The notes beneath the pieces were generated by a model. The model was not told where the DNA came from. It searched no databases and saw only the letters and a program-made list of their open reading frames with translations. A stretch of DNA of 18,453 nucleotides, taken from Bacteroidetes bacterium UBA1860. GTDB lineage: Bacteria > Bacteroidota > Rhodothermia > Balneolales > Balneolaceae. Below are positions 6,805 to 13,881 of the stretch, piece after piece. The stretch lies in the NCBI GenBank assembly GCA_002338335.1, contig DDIC01000015.1, positions 1-18,453 of the forward strand, given 5' to 3'. The translations under genes were made by a program, and so were the position numbers. The stretch's first letter is position 1. Each line of letters begins with the position of its first letter.

Positions 6805-8030
6805 AGTTGCATAAAGAGCTCTTCGTTGCTATCCGTGTTTTTAATCACTTTGAGCAACTGTAGCATCGCATCTTTCGGCGATTTTTTGAGCAAGTACCGA
6901 CGTATAGCATTGCGTTCATCCATGGAGTCGGTAATGAACTTATCTTCATTACGCGTTCCTGAGGCAAGAATATTAATGGCTGGAAAGATGCGATCGTTTG
7001 CAACCTCTCTGTCAAGAACGAGCTCCATGTTTCCTGTTCCTTTAAACTCCTCGAAGATCAAATCATCCATGCGTGAATTGGTTTCGATCAAACAGGTAGC
7101 GATAATGGTGAGCGAGCCACCACCCTCAAAAGCTCTCGCGGATCCGAATATCCGTTTTGGAACTTCTAAGGCACGAATATCAAGGCCACCCGATAGAGTT
7201 CGCCCGCTCCCTGTCTGCGCTGCATTATAAGCTCGACCCAGTCGTGTCAGCGAATCAATGAGCAAAACAGCATCCTGACCGCTCTCTGCTTTACGTTTGG
7301 CGTACCCTAAGGCCATTTCTGCAATACGGACATGGCTTTGTGTCGAGCGATCGTTGGATGAGGCAAAGACTTCAGCCGATGTAGTACGCAAGAAGTCGGT
7401 CACCTCCTCGGGTCTTTCGTCGACCAAAAGAATGGACGTATGCACCTCAGGATGGTGCTCAGTCAGTGCGCCGGCGATTTGTTTTAGCAAGACCGTCTTC
7501 CCTGTTCTTGGAGGCGCAACAATCAAAGCTCGTTGCCCTTTACCAATGGGTGCAATGAGATCTAATGCACGTAACTCAACTTCTTCAGGATTCACACCCA
7601 ACGTGAGAGGCTCCGTTGGCATCTCAGGGGTTTGTCGTTCGAAACGAACCACTTTTTGCCATTCATCCGCAGGCCTCTGGTTAATGCGGTCAATGGAGTA
7701 GACCCTGCGATTCCCATGGGCATCTTCCTCAAACTCCCCTTCAAGCACAAGGCCAGACTTCAAATCTTGTTTACGAACCCAATCAGGTTTTATGAAAGGA
7801 TCTGCAGGATGATAGGTGAATTCATGGTCAATCTTCCGGATAAAACCATACCCTTTTTCGTTGACTTCTAGCACACCACCATACGTGCCAGCAACAAAAA
7901 CGTCTGGCCCGTCCTGAAACTTCGGCACAAAGCCACTTCGCTTTTTCTGGTTGTTGCGCTGCCTACCTTTTTGGTTGTTTCGACCCCTTTTGGGGTTGTA
8001 TTTACCCCTTTTATTGCGGGATTTAGCCAT
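6798..8030 (-). CDS. rho: Transcription termination factor Rho (short basic N-terminus)
   Basis: A 410-residue Rho from ATG 8030; a TTG 11 codons upstream (8063) is less likely. The RNA-binding cold-shock-like domain spans about 45-120 (GVLEVNEKGYGFIR). The ATPase core has Walker A APPRTGKT (172-179), LLVDERPEEVTDF (201-213), Walker B AVLLIDSLTRL with D259, the Q-loop LSGGLD (279-284) and the R-loop EEFKGTGNMEL (327-337). Rho is the hexameric RNA translocase that ends transcription of untranslated RNA. Residues 1-31 contain 14 Lys/Arg plus many Asn, Gln and Gly and look disordered; the helical N-terminal domain of most Rho proteins is missing. Rho lies 82 bases after the TPR gene on the same strand. 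Confidence 0.95.
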   Translation of the reverse strand: MAKSRNKRGKYNPKRGRNNQKGRQRNNQKKRSGFVPKFQDGPDVFVAGTYGGVLEVNEKGYGFIRKIDHEFTYHPADPFIKPDWVRKQDLKSGLVLEGEFEEDAHGNRRVYSIDRINQRPADEWQKVVRFERQTPEMPTEPLTLGVNPEEVELRALDLIAPIGKGQRALIVAPPRTGKTVLLKQIAGALTEHHPEVHTSILLVDERPEEVTDFLRTTSAEVFASSNDRSTQSHVRIAEMALGYAKRKAESGQDAVLLIDSLTRLGRAYNAAQTGSGRTLSGGLDIRALEVPKRIFGSARAFEGGGSLTIIATCLIETNSRMDDLIFEEFKGTGNMELVLDREVANDRIFPAINILASGTRNEDKFITDSMDERNAIRRYLLKKSPKDAMLQLLKVIKNTDSNEELFMQLQ

Positions 8031-8112
8031 ACTGTTTTTGTCCGTGTTTCTTAAAACAATCAATCCCTGCCCCTAAGAGCGAAACCCCAAATCTTACTTG
8101 TCGGTCGGACCC

Positions 8113-9465
8113 TTATCGAATCGTTGTAGATTCGTTAATCCAATCGTAGCAAGCGTTGATGGATCCGTCAATCGTGAAAGATTCCCCTGTAGTCCAAGAG
8201 TTGAAGAACTTATCTTCGGTTGTCGGCATTACTGCTGTATACTGCTCGATCGATCGATTCAGGGAGGAGGAATTAGATGAATTTAGTCGTTTTGCTTTTT
8301 CAAAATAATCTAAGACAAGCCAATATACGGTTTTATCTTCACGATCAATCGTCCTGCCTTGTGTGCATTGCGATACGGATGCGGCATAAATCCGAGCAAT
8401 TTGCTCTGCCGGCTCGTACCATTGCCCATCAAGCTGTTGAGCTTGTCTTGCATAACGTCGAGCCTGTTGTAGATTGTCGGTGCTCTGAAAGTTTTCTGAC
8501 ACTTCTAGTGCAATCTCTTTTTTGCGATCCACATCCTCGGTCAAATCATAAGCTTGCAAGTAAAGTGTATTAGACCCTGAATAATCTGCATCCCCCTGCT
8601 TGACTTGTGCAAGTCGTAGAGTGTTGTCATAGGAGGAGTCTTGCTCATAGAGTTGCGTAAACAGCTCAATAGCTTTTGCTCGCTCACCGATTTCATCATA
8701 CAGCGCAGCCAGTTCACTCATAATAGCGGCATCGCCAGGTGATTTCTCTAGTTGCCCTGCTAGAAACTCAATACGTTCTTCTGGGCTATCAAATAGATCA
8801 TTTCGGGCTGAATCTATGACGTCCTGCAGTGCAGGCGATGCAATTGGCTCGACAAGATCAATCATCGCCAACGCCTCATCTTTCTGGTTCGTATTGGCAT
8901 AATTATCGAGTAATATCCTCACGTAATAGCCATCACTGATCTCTGTGAGGCGCTGATAATCTAGATCAAATGCCTCCTGATACGCTCCATATGTTCGAAT
9001 TAGTGCATTACGGATTTTGGCATAATTTTGTTGGAAAAACTGCCCTTCAAACACTTTCCATTCAAAAAGGTCGACCTCTTCTGCTGTGAACAGCGCATAA
9101 GCGTCGTCAAATAAGGCAACAGCCTTTTCGTAGTACTCTGCACGAACGGTGGGATCGCTTTCTTGCTCCGCACGACCTGCGTATACCTGAATCATTCGAC
9201 GATACTGTGTGTCGAGTTCAAAACGTGGATTACCTTCTAGTTCGCGAGGTTGGGAGACGAGCATCCACTCGCCATACATTTCCGACATTTGATAATCCTT
9301 AATGCGGAAGTTTTCATAGAATAGAGAGTAGGCCTGAAGAGGTTCCATGCCATAGGGTGGCGTGCCTGGGCCTTCTTCTTGTGCCAATGCGGGCACGCTA
9401 AAGCCTATAATGAGGGCTGAGAACAAGCCCCATGTCAAGAGTCGATGAGAAATGGGTCGAATCAT
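8113..9465 (-). CDS. Periplasmic tetratricopeptide-repeat protein
   Basis: A 450-residue exported protein of unknown function. Residues 1-29 form a signal peptide (basic start, hydrophobic LFSALIIGFSV, cleavage after PALA|Q). The mature part is almost all helical with TPR-like pairs, clearest at about 105-130, 225-290 and 330-395 (for example AAIMSELAALYDEIGERAKAIELFTQLYEQD). The last 40 residues (QYTAVMPTTEDKFF, then GESFTIDG and WINESTTIR) form a separate tail that resembles tails I know from Bacteroidota TPR proteins. The only two cysteines of the mature protein, C367 and C439, could form a disulfide. It lies 56 bases downstream of the barrel protein gene and 82 bases upstream of rho on the same strand, so cotranscription is possible. 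The function is probably scaffold-like, but no partner is identified. Confidence 0.8.
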   Translation of the reverse strand: MIRPISHRLLTWGLFSALIIGFSVPALAQEEGPGTPPYGMEPLQAYSLFYENFRIKDYQMSEMYGEWMLVSQPRELEGNPRFELDTQYRRMIQVYAGRAEQESDPTVRAEYYEKAVALFDDAYALFTAEEVDLFEWKVFEGQFFQQNYAKIRNALIRTYGAYQEAFDLDYQRLTEISDGYYVRILLDNYANTNQKDEALAMIDLVEPIASPALQDVIDSARNDLFDSPEERIEFLAGQLEKSPGDAAIMSELAALYDEIGERAKAIELFTQLYEQDSSYDNTLRLAQVKQGDADYSGSNTLYLQAYDLTEDVDRKKEIALEVSENFQSTDNLQQARRYARQAQQLDGQWYEPAEQIARIYAASVSQCTQGRTIDREDKTVYWLVLDYFEKAKRLNSSNSSSLNRSIEQYTAVMPTTEDKFFNSWTTGESFTIDGSINACYDWINESTTIR

Positions 9466-9521
9466 GAGTACAAGATTATGGATATCACTTACAGTTTAGA
9501 CACTACTTTGAAGGTTCGAAC

Positions 9522-10862
9522 TTACTGAAATTTTGGTCTTACAAACATAATTTCTGCCAAATTTAACGAAACCCCAACACCCCAAATAGTTTCAACAGGC
9601 AGATTATTACGATCGGTTCCTCGAGAGCCGACCGTAAAGGTGAAGTCAACGCTAGATGTAGACCTACGTCCAGGTAGTCCAAGTCCTAAAACAAGCTTAT
9701 TTGTCACAATATCGTTTCCTGAGATCGTGAGATGCCCTGTATCGTGAGACACCCCCACCGCATATTTTATATTGTGAAAGAATCCATTGCGAGTGACACG
9801 CCTAAAAGGGTGGTACTGCAGGCCAAAACCAACTTTTGAGCGATTGGAATACATGGCCTCCTCTTCTGCATCGAGCTCAAATTGAGCCTCTTCCCATTGT
9901 TGATGCATCCATTCTGCGGAGATCATCGTAGCGCGGTTCCATGTCATCGTCCCCCCAACAGCAAGCTCAGGAGCTGTTTTGATGGTGCCAAACTGGTTGC
10001 TTTGATCGATATCGAGATTCACCAATTGTGTTTGCCCGCCGATGGATTTAAAACCCTCTTTGCTTCGTTCAAGCTCCATTTCAAGGCTTGGTTGGTAGGT
10101 AGCACCAATTTCAAAATCATAGGGACGCCCATCTTTGGGTTGAGTGCGGTAAAAAAGACCAAATCTAGCTCCTAAATCTGTCCCACGAAACGATTCAGAG
10201 AAGACAACAGGCGTGTATCGCAAGGAGGAGAAATAGATAAAGGTTTCATTATCGAGCGAAGTTACATAGGAGCCAAGAGCTGCACCCACAGAGAGCCCCC
10301 GAGTGATTCGGTACCCTAGCCCTACCTCCAATCGACTCATCCCCCCAGCGCCTTGTTCATCAATTCCGAAGGTGATGTTATCGGGTCCTGCAGTAAAAGT
10401 GCCCTCTTGGTAAAGCCGGAAATTGGAGCGAGTCACGGGGCTCATAGATACCGAGAGCCCAAGTCTTCCCTTGACCAGCGGTGCAACAAAATGAAATTGA
10501 TCTAGGCTGAAAAGCGAATTCTTGGCAGAACCAAAGGTGTCTTCTGCATGATGACTCGTGAGCCCAAACTGAAAGCTACCCACGGAGTATTGATACAACG
10601 CCCACACGCCAGGATTGGACAGGTTGGAGGTCGTCGGGTCATACATTCCAATCCCCGCTAATCCGGTGGTTACTGTCGTAGCGCCAATGACGTCGACAGG
10701 CATACCAAAGCCCGGATAGGAATAAATAGACCCACTTTTGGCTACTTGAGTATCATCATTTTGTGCCCAGGCTGTGTTAGGCGACGCGATCATCAACACC
10801 ACCATCATCATGGCGCCAGCGAGCAGTTGTATTGACCTATGTTGAAAACTAGCTTTATTCAT
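9522..10862 (-). CDS. Outer membrane beta-barrel protein (uncharacterised)
   Basis: A 446-residue protein starting at ATG 10862, one base after the DUF4270 stop codon; a TTG at 10883 would make it overlap that gene. Residues 1-33 are a signal peptide with a hydrophobic MMMVVLMIA core and likely cleavage at AWA|Q. The rest is a series of short alternating strands rich in Gly, aromatic and Ser/Thr residues (VGLGYRITRGLSVGAALGSYV, then YHPFRRV and YAVGVSHDTGHLTISG), as expected for a barrel of perhaps 12 to 16 strands. The segment GIGMYDPTTSNLSNPGVWALYQ near the N-terminus recalls the Asn-Pro motif of FadL/OmpP1-type barrels, but the match is too weak to name the family. Position next to a DUF4270 lipoprotein suggests that the two act together at the outer membrane. 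Confidence 0.78.
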   Translation of the reverse strand: MNKASFQHRSIQLLAGAMMMVVLMIASPNTAWAQNDDTQVAKSGSIYSYPGFGMPVDVIGATTVTTGLAGIGMYDPTTSNLSNPGVWALYQYSVGSFQFGLTSHHAEDTFGSAKNSLFSLDQFHFVAPLVKGRLGLSVSMSPVTRSNFRLYQEGTFTAGPDNITFGIDEQGAGGMSRLEVGLGYRITRGLSVGAALGSYVTSLDNETFIYFSSLRYTPVVFSESFRGTDLGARFGLFYRTQPKDGRPYDFEIGATYQPSLEMELERSKEGFKSIGGQTQLVNLDIDQSNQFGTIKTAPELAVGGTMTWNRATMISAEWMHQQWEEAQFELDAEEEAMYSNRSKVGFGLQYHPFRRVTRNGFFHNIKYAVGVSHDTGHLTISGNDIVTNKLVLGLGLPGRRSTSSVDFTFTVGSRGTDRNNLPVETIWGVGVSLNLAEIMFVRPKFQ

Positions 10863-10863
10863 C

Positions 10864-12138
10864 TTATTCAATCGCTGTAACAATGATGTGAGGTCTCTTG
10901 GATTCGTCTGGGGATTCTGGCCCGTGTAGCAATGTCTGTTGTAGCAATCCGTTGTTCGACTCTACCGTCAGATAGTATTTATGAGTTTGAAGGGTGTCAA
11001 ACAGAAACAAATTTGCAGTGCTCGTTAGGTTAAATCTGAATCCATTAATGGATGTATCCTTGACTGCTGTAAAAACAGGCGAGCTGGCAAACACCTCTTC
11101 TCCCACATCCCCCTCATCGACGATATGAATATTGGCTCGAGTCACGGCAGGACGAACATGACTGCCAGGCAACGACCCATCCAATAGTTGGGAGTCCTCA
11201 TAGAAAATCATCTCTACACGTGCCAAGTTCTGGGAGACAAGACTTTCACGTGTAAACTCATAGTCGATTTTCTGAAAGGCCTCAAAGGTATTCATCGCCT
11301 TGTAGCTCGTGGTGGGCTGGATAGCGGACGGATCCCGCTGCACAGCGGCACCCCAATCAGCCATCCGTTGATATTGGAAGGTCCCCGTTGTGTCTTCGGA
11401 GTAAAGTCGTGTTGTTTCACTCTCCACAGTACCAGAGGCATCGGTTCCAAGGTCTAAAAACACCATTTTTTGGGATCTAGCAACGTCTGGCACAATGGCA
11501 AAGCCTGGCATATCAAAGACATAACTAGAATCTGTTCCACCCGTTGTGTCAGAGATGAACCCATTATACCGGAAGATCCAATCTTCTGGCATGGGGAGGA
11601 CGGCGGTATCAGCCTGTGCAATGGCAAAGGAACCAATTTTTTTGGTTGGATCGTAGCTGATTTGGTCACCATAGCGAAGTTGTTTCCCTCGCCAAGGCTC
11701 AGCCACTTCGTAGACGTCAAAAAATGCTGTTGAGAGTGTATCGCCGTATTCTGTTCCGTTAAAGACTAATTTTAAAGCGACCTGCTCCGTGGAATCGATG
11801 CGATTCAACGTGATTGAGTTAAGGTCAGGCCGTATTAATCCAACGCTTGTGACCTCACCGAATAATGGATCAGAGTAATGCCCCATCGGCACAACATCCA
11901 GTCGACCGGAGTAGCTCACAGACGATGTAGGAGTCATCTCTTTGACAGGAAATTCATTGGTGACAAGATTGCCCTCATCATCAATAAAGGCTCCTCCAAC
12001 GACACCTGGTTCCTCACATCCAGCAAAGAGTAGAAGGGCAAGGGCAACAAAGCTTGTACCTTTAAAAAATACGTTTGGGCGAAAGATTCTGTGTGGCATC
12101 ATGATAGAGTAACGGATGCTAGGTCTGCTGGATTGCAT
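10864..12138 (-). CDS. DUF4270-type outer-membrane/surface lipoprotein
   Basis: A 424-residue lipoprotein. The start at ATG 12138 has a TAAGGAG ribosome-binding sequence overlapping the preceding stop, though the spacing (14 bases) is long; tandem ATGs at 12102 and 12099 would shorten the n-region and are also possible. The hydrophobic stretch ends in LLLFAGC, so C41 is the likely lipidated residue, followed by Glu-Glu. The mature N-terminus contains MGHYSDPLFGEVTS, typical of the DUF4270 family of Bacteroidota lipoproteins, and the remainder is beta-rich with many Asp, Thr and Ser residues. The function of DUF4270 is unknown. It follows the half-length GT5 gene by 18 bases, an adjacency I recall from other Bacteroidota, and precedes the barrel gene by one base. 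Confidence 0.8.
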   Translation of the reverse strand: MQSSRPSIRYSIMMPHRIFRPNVFFKGTSFVALALLLFAGCEEPGVVGGAFIDDEGNLVTNEFPVKEMTPTSSVSYSGRLDVVPMGHYSDPLFGEVTSVGLIRPDLNSITLNRIDSTEQVALKLVFNGTEYGDTLSTAFFDVYEVAEPWRGKQLRYGDQISYDPTKKIGSFAIAQADTAVLPMPEDWIFRYNGFISDTTGGTDSSYVFDMPGFAIVPDVARSQKMVFLDLGTDASGTVESETTRLYSEDTTGTFQYQRMADWGAAVQRDPSAIQPTTSYKAMNTFEAFQKIDYEFTRESLVSQNLARVEMIFYEDSQLLDGSLPGSHVRPAVTRANIHIVDEGDVGEEVFASSPVFTAVKDTSINGFRFNLTSTANLFLFDTLQTHKYYLTVESNNGLLQQTLLHGPESPDESKRPHIIVTAIE

Positions 12139-12156
12139 AGGCGGTTGAAAAACTCC

Positions 12157-12963
12157 TTAATCGACATCAGGTCTAAGTTGTCGGTAGAAGTCTGAAAAGG
12201 AGGCACTGACATCCTCTGGAGACCCTTGGATTTTCACGGGGGTATGATTGTACTTTTTGAAATAGTGATCAAATTCATCTTTGAGCTCATTCCCAGTCAC
12301 TACCACATCGCTATGGCGAAGGCCTGCAGCCAATACATCTACATTGCCATCCTCAACATAAGAAGAGATATCCACATCATCTGGAAGACCCGCCTTCTCT
12401 AGGATGCTCGCCCCTTCAAGAAACCCTTCGTTCACAGGGTGGTGTAGGTTGTAGACAATCTTGGTGTCCTTAAATAAGGGGTGATCTTTGTAGAGGGTGC
12501 GTACGAGCAACGGCACCAATCCAGCTGGCCAGTCGTGGCAATGGATAATGTCTGGTTTCCAACCCCAACGAATCACGGTTTCAATGATTCCTTTGTTATA
12601 GAACAAGAGCCTTTCGTCATGATCGTCATAAAACGCATCTGTTTTGGGGTCTTTGAAGAGCGCCTTACGCTTGAAATAGGTGTCATTATCGAGAAAATAG
12701 ACCTGAAGCTTTGCATTGGGAATGCTCGCAACCTTGATCTTCATGCTTTCGCTCTTCCCCGCGAGCTCTACCTCAATCCCTGCTAGACGAATAACTTCAT
12801 GCAGACGATTTCGACGGTCCACAATAGACCCATACTTCGGCAGCGTAATGCGAATCTGAAAGCCTCGATCCTGCAAAGAAGCCGGCAAAAACCGGAGTAG
12901 ATCAGCTGTATTGCTCATGCGAGCAAAGGGGGCAATTTCAGCAGCAGCGTAGAGAATATTCAT
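12157..12963 (-). CDS. Half-length GT5 'glycogen/starch synthase' protein, probably non-catalytic
   Basis: A 268-residue protein matching only the N-terminal Rossmann half of GT5 glycogen synthases, which are about 480 residues long. Retained features are the opening MNILYAAAEIAPFAR, the LPKYGSI loop, DERLLFYNKGIIETV and HCHDWPAGLVPLLV (141-154). The nucleotide-sugar-binding K-T-G-G-L motif is replaced by R15-M-S-N-T, and the C-terminal donor-binding domain is absent. There is no frameshift, and the sequence after residue 245 shows no remnant of a second domain. Short GT5-like proteins of about this size next to DUF4270 genes occur in Bacteroidota, so I read this as a stable family member rather than a pseudogene. 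Synthase activity is unlikely; sugar or protein binding, or regulation, are guesses. It lies 27 bases after comA. Confidence 0.82.
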   Translation of the reverse strand: MNILYAAAEIAPFARMSNTADLLRFLPASLQDRGFQIRITLPKYGSIVDRRNRLHEVIRLAGIEVELAGKSESMKIKVASIPNAKLQVYFLDNDTYFKRKALFKDPKTDAFYDDHDERLLFYNKGIIETVIRWGWKPDIIHCHDWPAGLVPLLVRTLYKDHPLFKDTKIVYNLHHPVNEGFLEGASILEKAGLPDDVDISSYVEDGNVDVLAAGLRHSDVVVTGNELKDEFDHYFKKYNHTPVKIQGSPEDVSASFSDFYRQLRPDVD

Positions 12964-12990
12964 AGGGTCAATGCTCGGAGTGTAGTTCCC

Positions 12991-13797
12991 TTAAGCTTTT
13001 CGATGGCTTTTTTCGGGCTTTGATCGACTCATTAAGGGTTCATTATCGACATTAAAGAAGTCAAAAAAGGTATCACTTCGAAGACCTAAACGGAGGGTTT
13101 CCACAGAGATTACATCGGCAGGTGCGATGTTTCCAAGGTTTACGTTGCTTCCAAATTTGCGGATAAACCAGACCTGCTGCTCCTTTTGAGGGGCTTCAAA
13201 AATCAAATACTTCTGTGGAATTTGGTCTGTGATTTCATCAATAAGCCCCGACCTCACTTCTCCGTTGGGTCTAAAAACCCCCACCGTGCCACTCTCTCTT
13301 GCTTCACAAATAATCTTGGATGCACCCGCTTCTAATTCTCGGTTGATCATCCTTACCCACTTGTATGGCGGAATAATGTCGTTGGGATTCTTGGATCCAA
13401 TCTCCGAAAGGACATCAAATTCTTGGCTGAGTTCTTTGATAATGTCACATTTGCGTTGATCCGAGAGCCAAATCGTCCCATTAGACACCTCAACGGTGCA
13501 AATATTGTGGGTTTTTAGCAGGTCAACATAGTCATCTAGCTGATTGCGCAACACATACGCCTCAAACAATGTGCCTCCTAGGTACACGGGAATGTCATGC
13601 TTTCTGTAGGCTGCGATTTTCTCTTCGACATTTTGCGTGACGAGGCTTGTACCCCACCCAAGCTTGACAACATCTGTATAGGGAGCCGCAACCCCGCAGA
13701 GATCTTCGGCTTGACGAACGCTGTATCCTTTGTCCAGCACCATCGTAACGCCAGCGCTACGTGGCTTTTCAGCACGATTCGGTAGATTTGAGAGCAT
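12991..13797 (-). CDS. comA: Phosphosulfolactate synthase (ComA family)
   Basis: A 268-residue protein from ATG 13797; a TTG three codons upstream is possible. ComA adds sulfite to phosphoenolpyruvate to give (R)-phosphosulfolactate, known from coenzyme M synthesis in methanogens and sulfolactate formation in Bacillus spores. The TIM-barrel motifs are visible: KPRSAGVTMVLDKG (11-24), VVKLGWGTS (43-51) with the active-site Lys, YLGGTLFEA (72-80), EVSNGTIWL, VLSEIGSK and EAPQKEQQVWFI, then GNIAPADVISVETLRLGLR. It heads a minus-strand series with the half-GT5 and DUF4270 genes. Nothing else of coenzyme M or sulfolactate metabolism (comB, comC, sulfopyruvate decarboxylase) is present, so the product's fate is unknown. 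In sulfonolipid-making Bacteroidota it could feed cysteate synthesis, which is inference only. Confidence 0.88.
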   Translation of the reverse strand: MLSNLPNRAEKPRSAGVTMVLDKGYSVRQAEDLCGVAAPYTDVVKLGWGTSLVTQNVEEKIAAYRKHDIPVYLGGTLFEAYVLRNQLDDYVDLLKTHNICTVEVSNGTIWLSDQRKCDIIKELSQEFDVLSEIGSKNPNDIIPPYKWVRMINRELEAGASKIICEARESGTVGVFRPNGEVRSGLIDEITDQIPQKYLIFEAPQKEQQVWFIRKFGSNVNLGNIAPADVISVETLRLGLRSDTFFDFFNVDNEPLMSRSKPEKSHRKA

Positions 13798-13840
13798 CGG
13801 AATCAAATTTTTTGGCTATTCCGCGTAAACTATTAAGTTA

Positions 13841-13873
13841 CAAAATTGAGCAACGATTGTAAACCTTGTCAAA
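13841..13873 (-). promoter_or_regulatory. Candidate Bacteroidota-type promoter for comA
   Basis: On the minus strand a TTTG (13870-13873) is followed after 21 bases by CAATTTTG (13841-13848). This resembles the Bacteroidota sigma consensus of TTG near -33 and TAnnTTTG near -7, with one mismatch. The start point would fall about 37 bases before the comA ATG. The 84-base gap between malQ and comA is AT-rich and otherwise empty. A single weak match found by eye; no start site data. Confidence 0.3.
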
Positions 13874-13881
13874 TTCTGGGT

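Noticed and set aside
6826..7701. Two 134-codon plus-strand frames opposite rho.
   Set aside because: Both are antisense shadows of strongly conserved rho motifs (R-loop, Walker A) and have no recognisable protein features.
8277..8573. A 98-codon plus-strand frame opposite the TPR gene, preceded by an excellent GGAGGAGG ribosome-binding-like sequence.
   Set aside because: The purine run encodes the Ser/Leu/Asn-rich linker of the TPR protein on the other strand. The translated frame shows no recognisable domain, and the opposing gene is clearly real over the same bases.
12157..12963. The half-length GT5 gene as a truncated pseudogene of glgA.
   Set aside because: The frame is intact, nothing of the second domain remains downstream, and proteins of this length beside DUF4270 genes are known in the phylum. 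A specialised protein is more likely.
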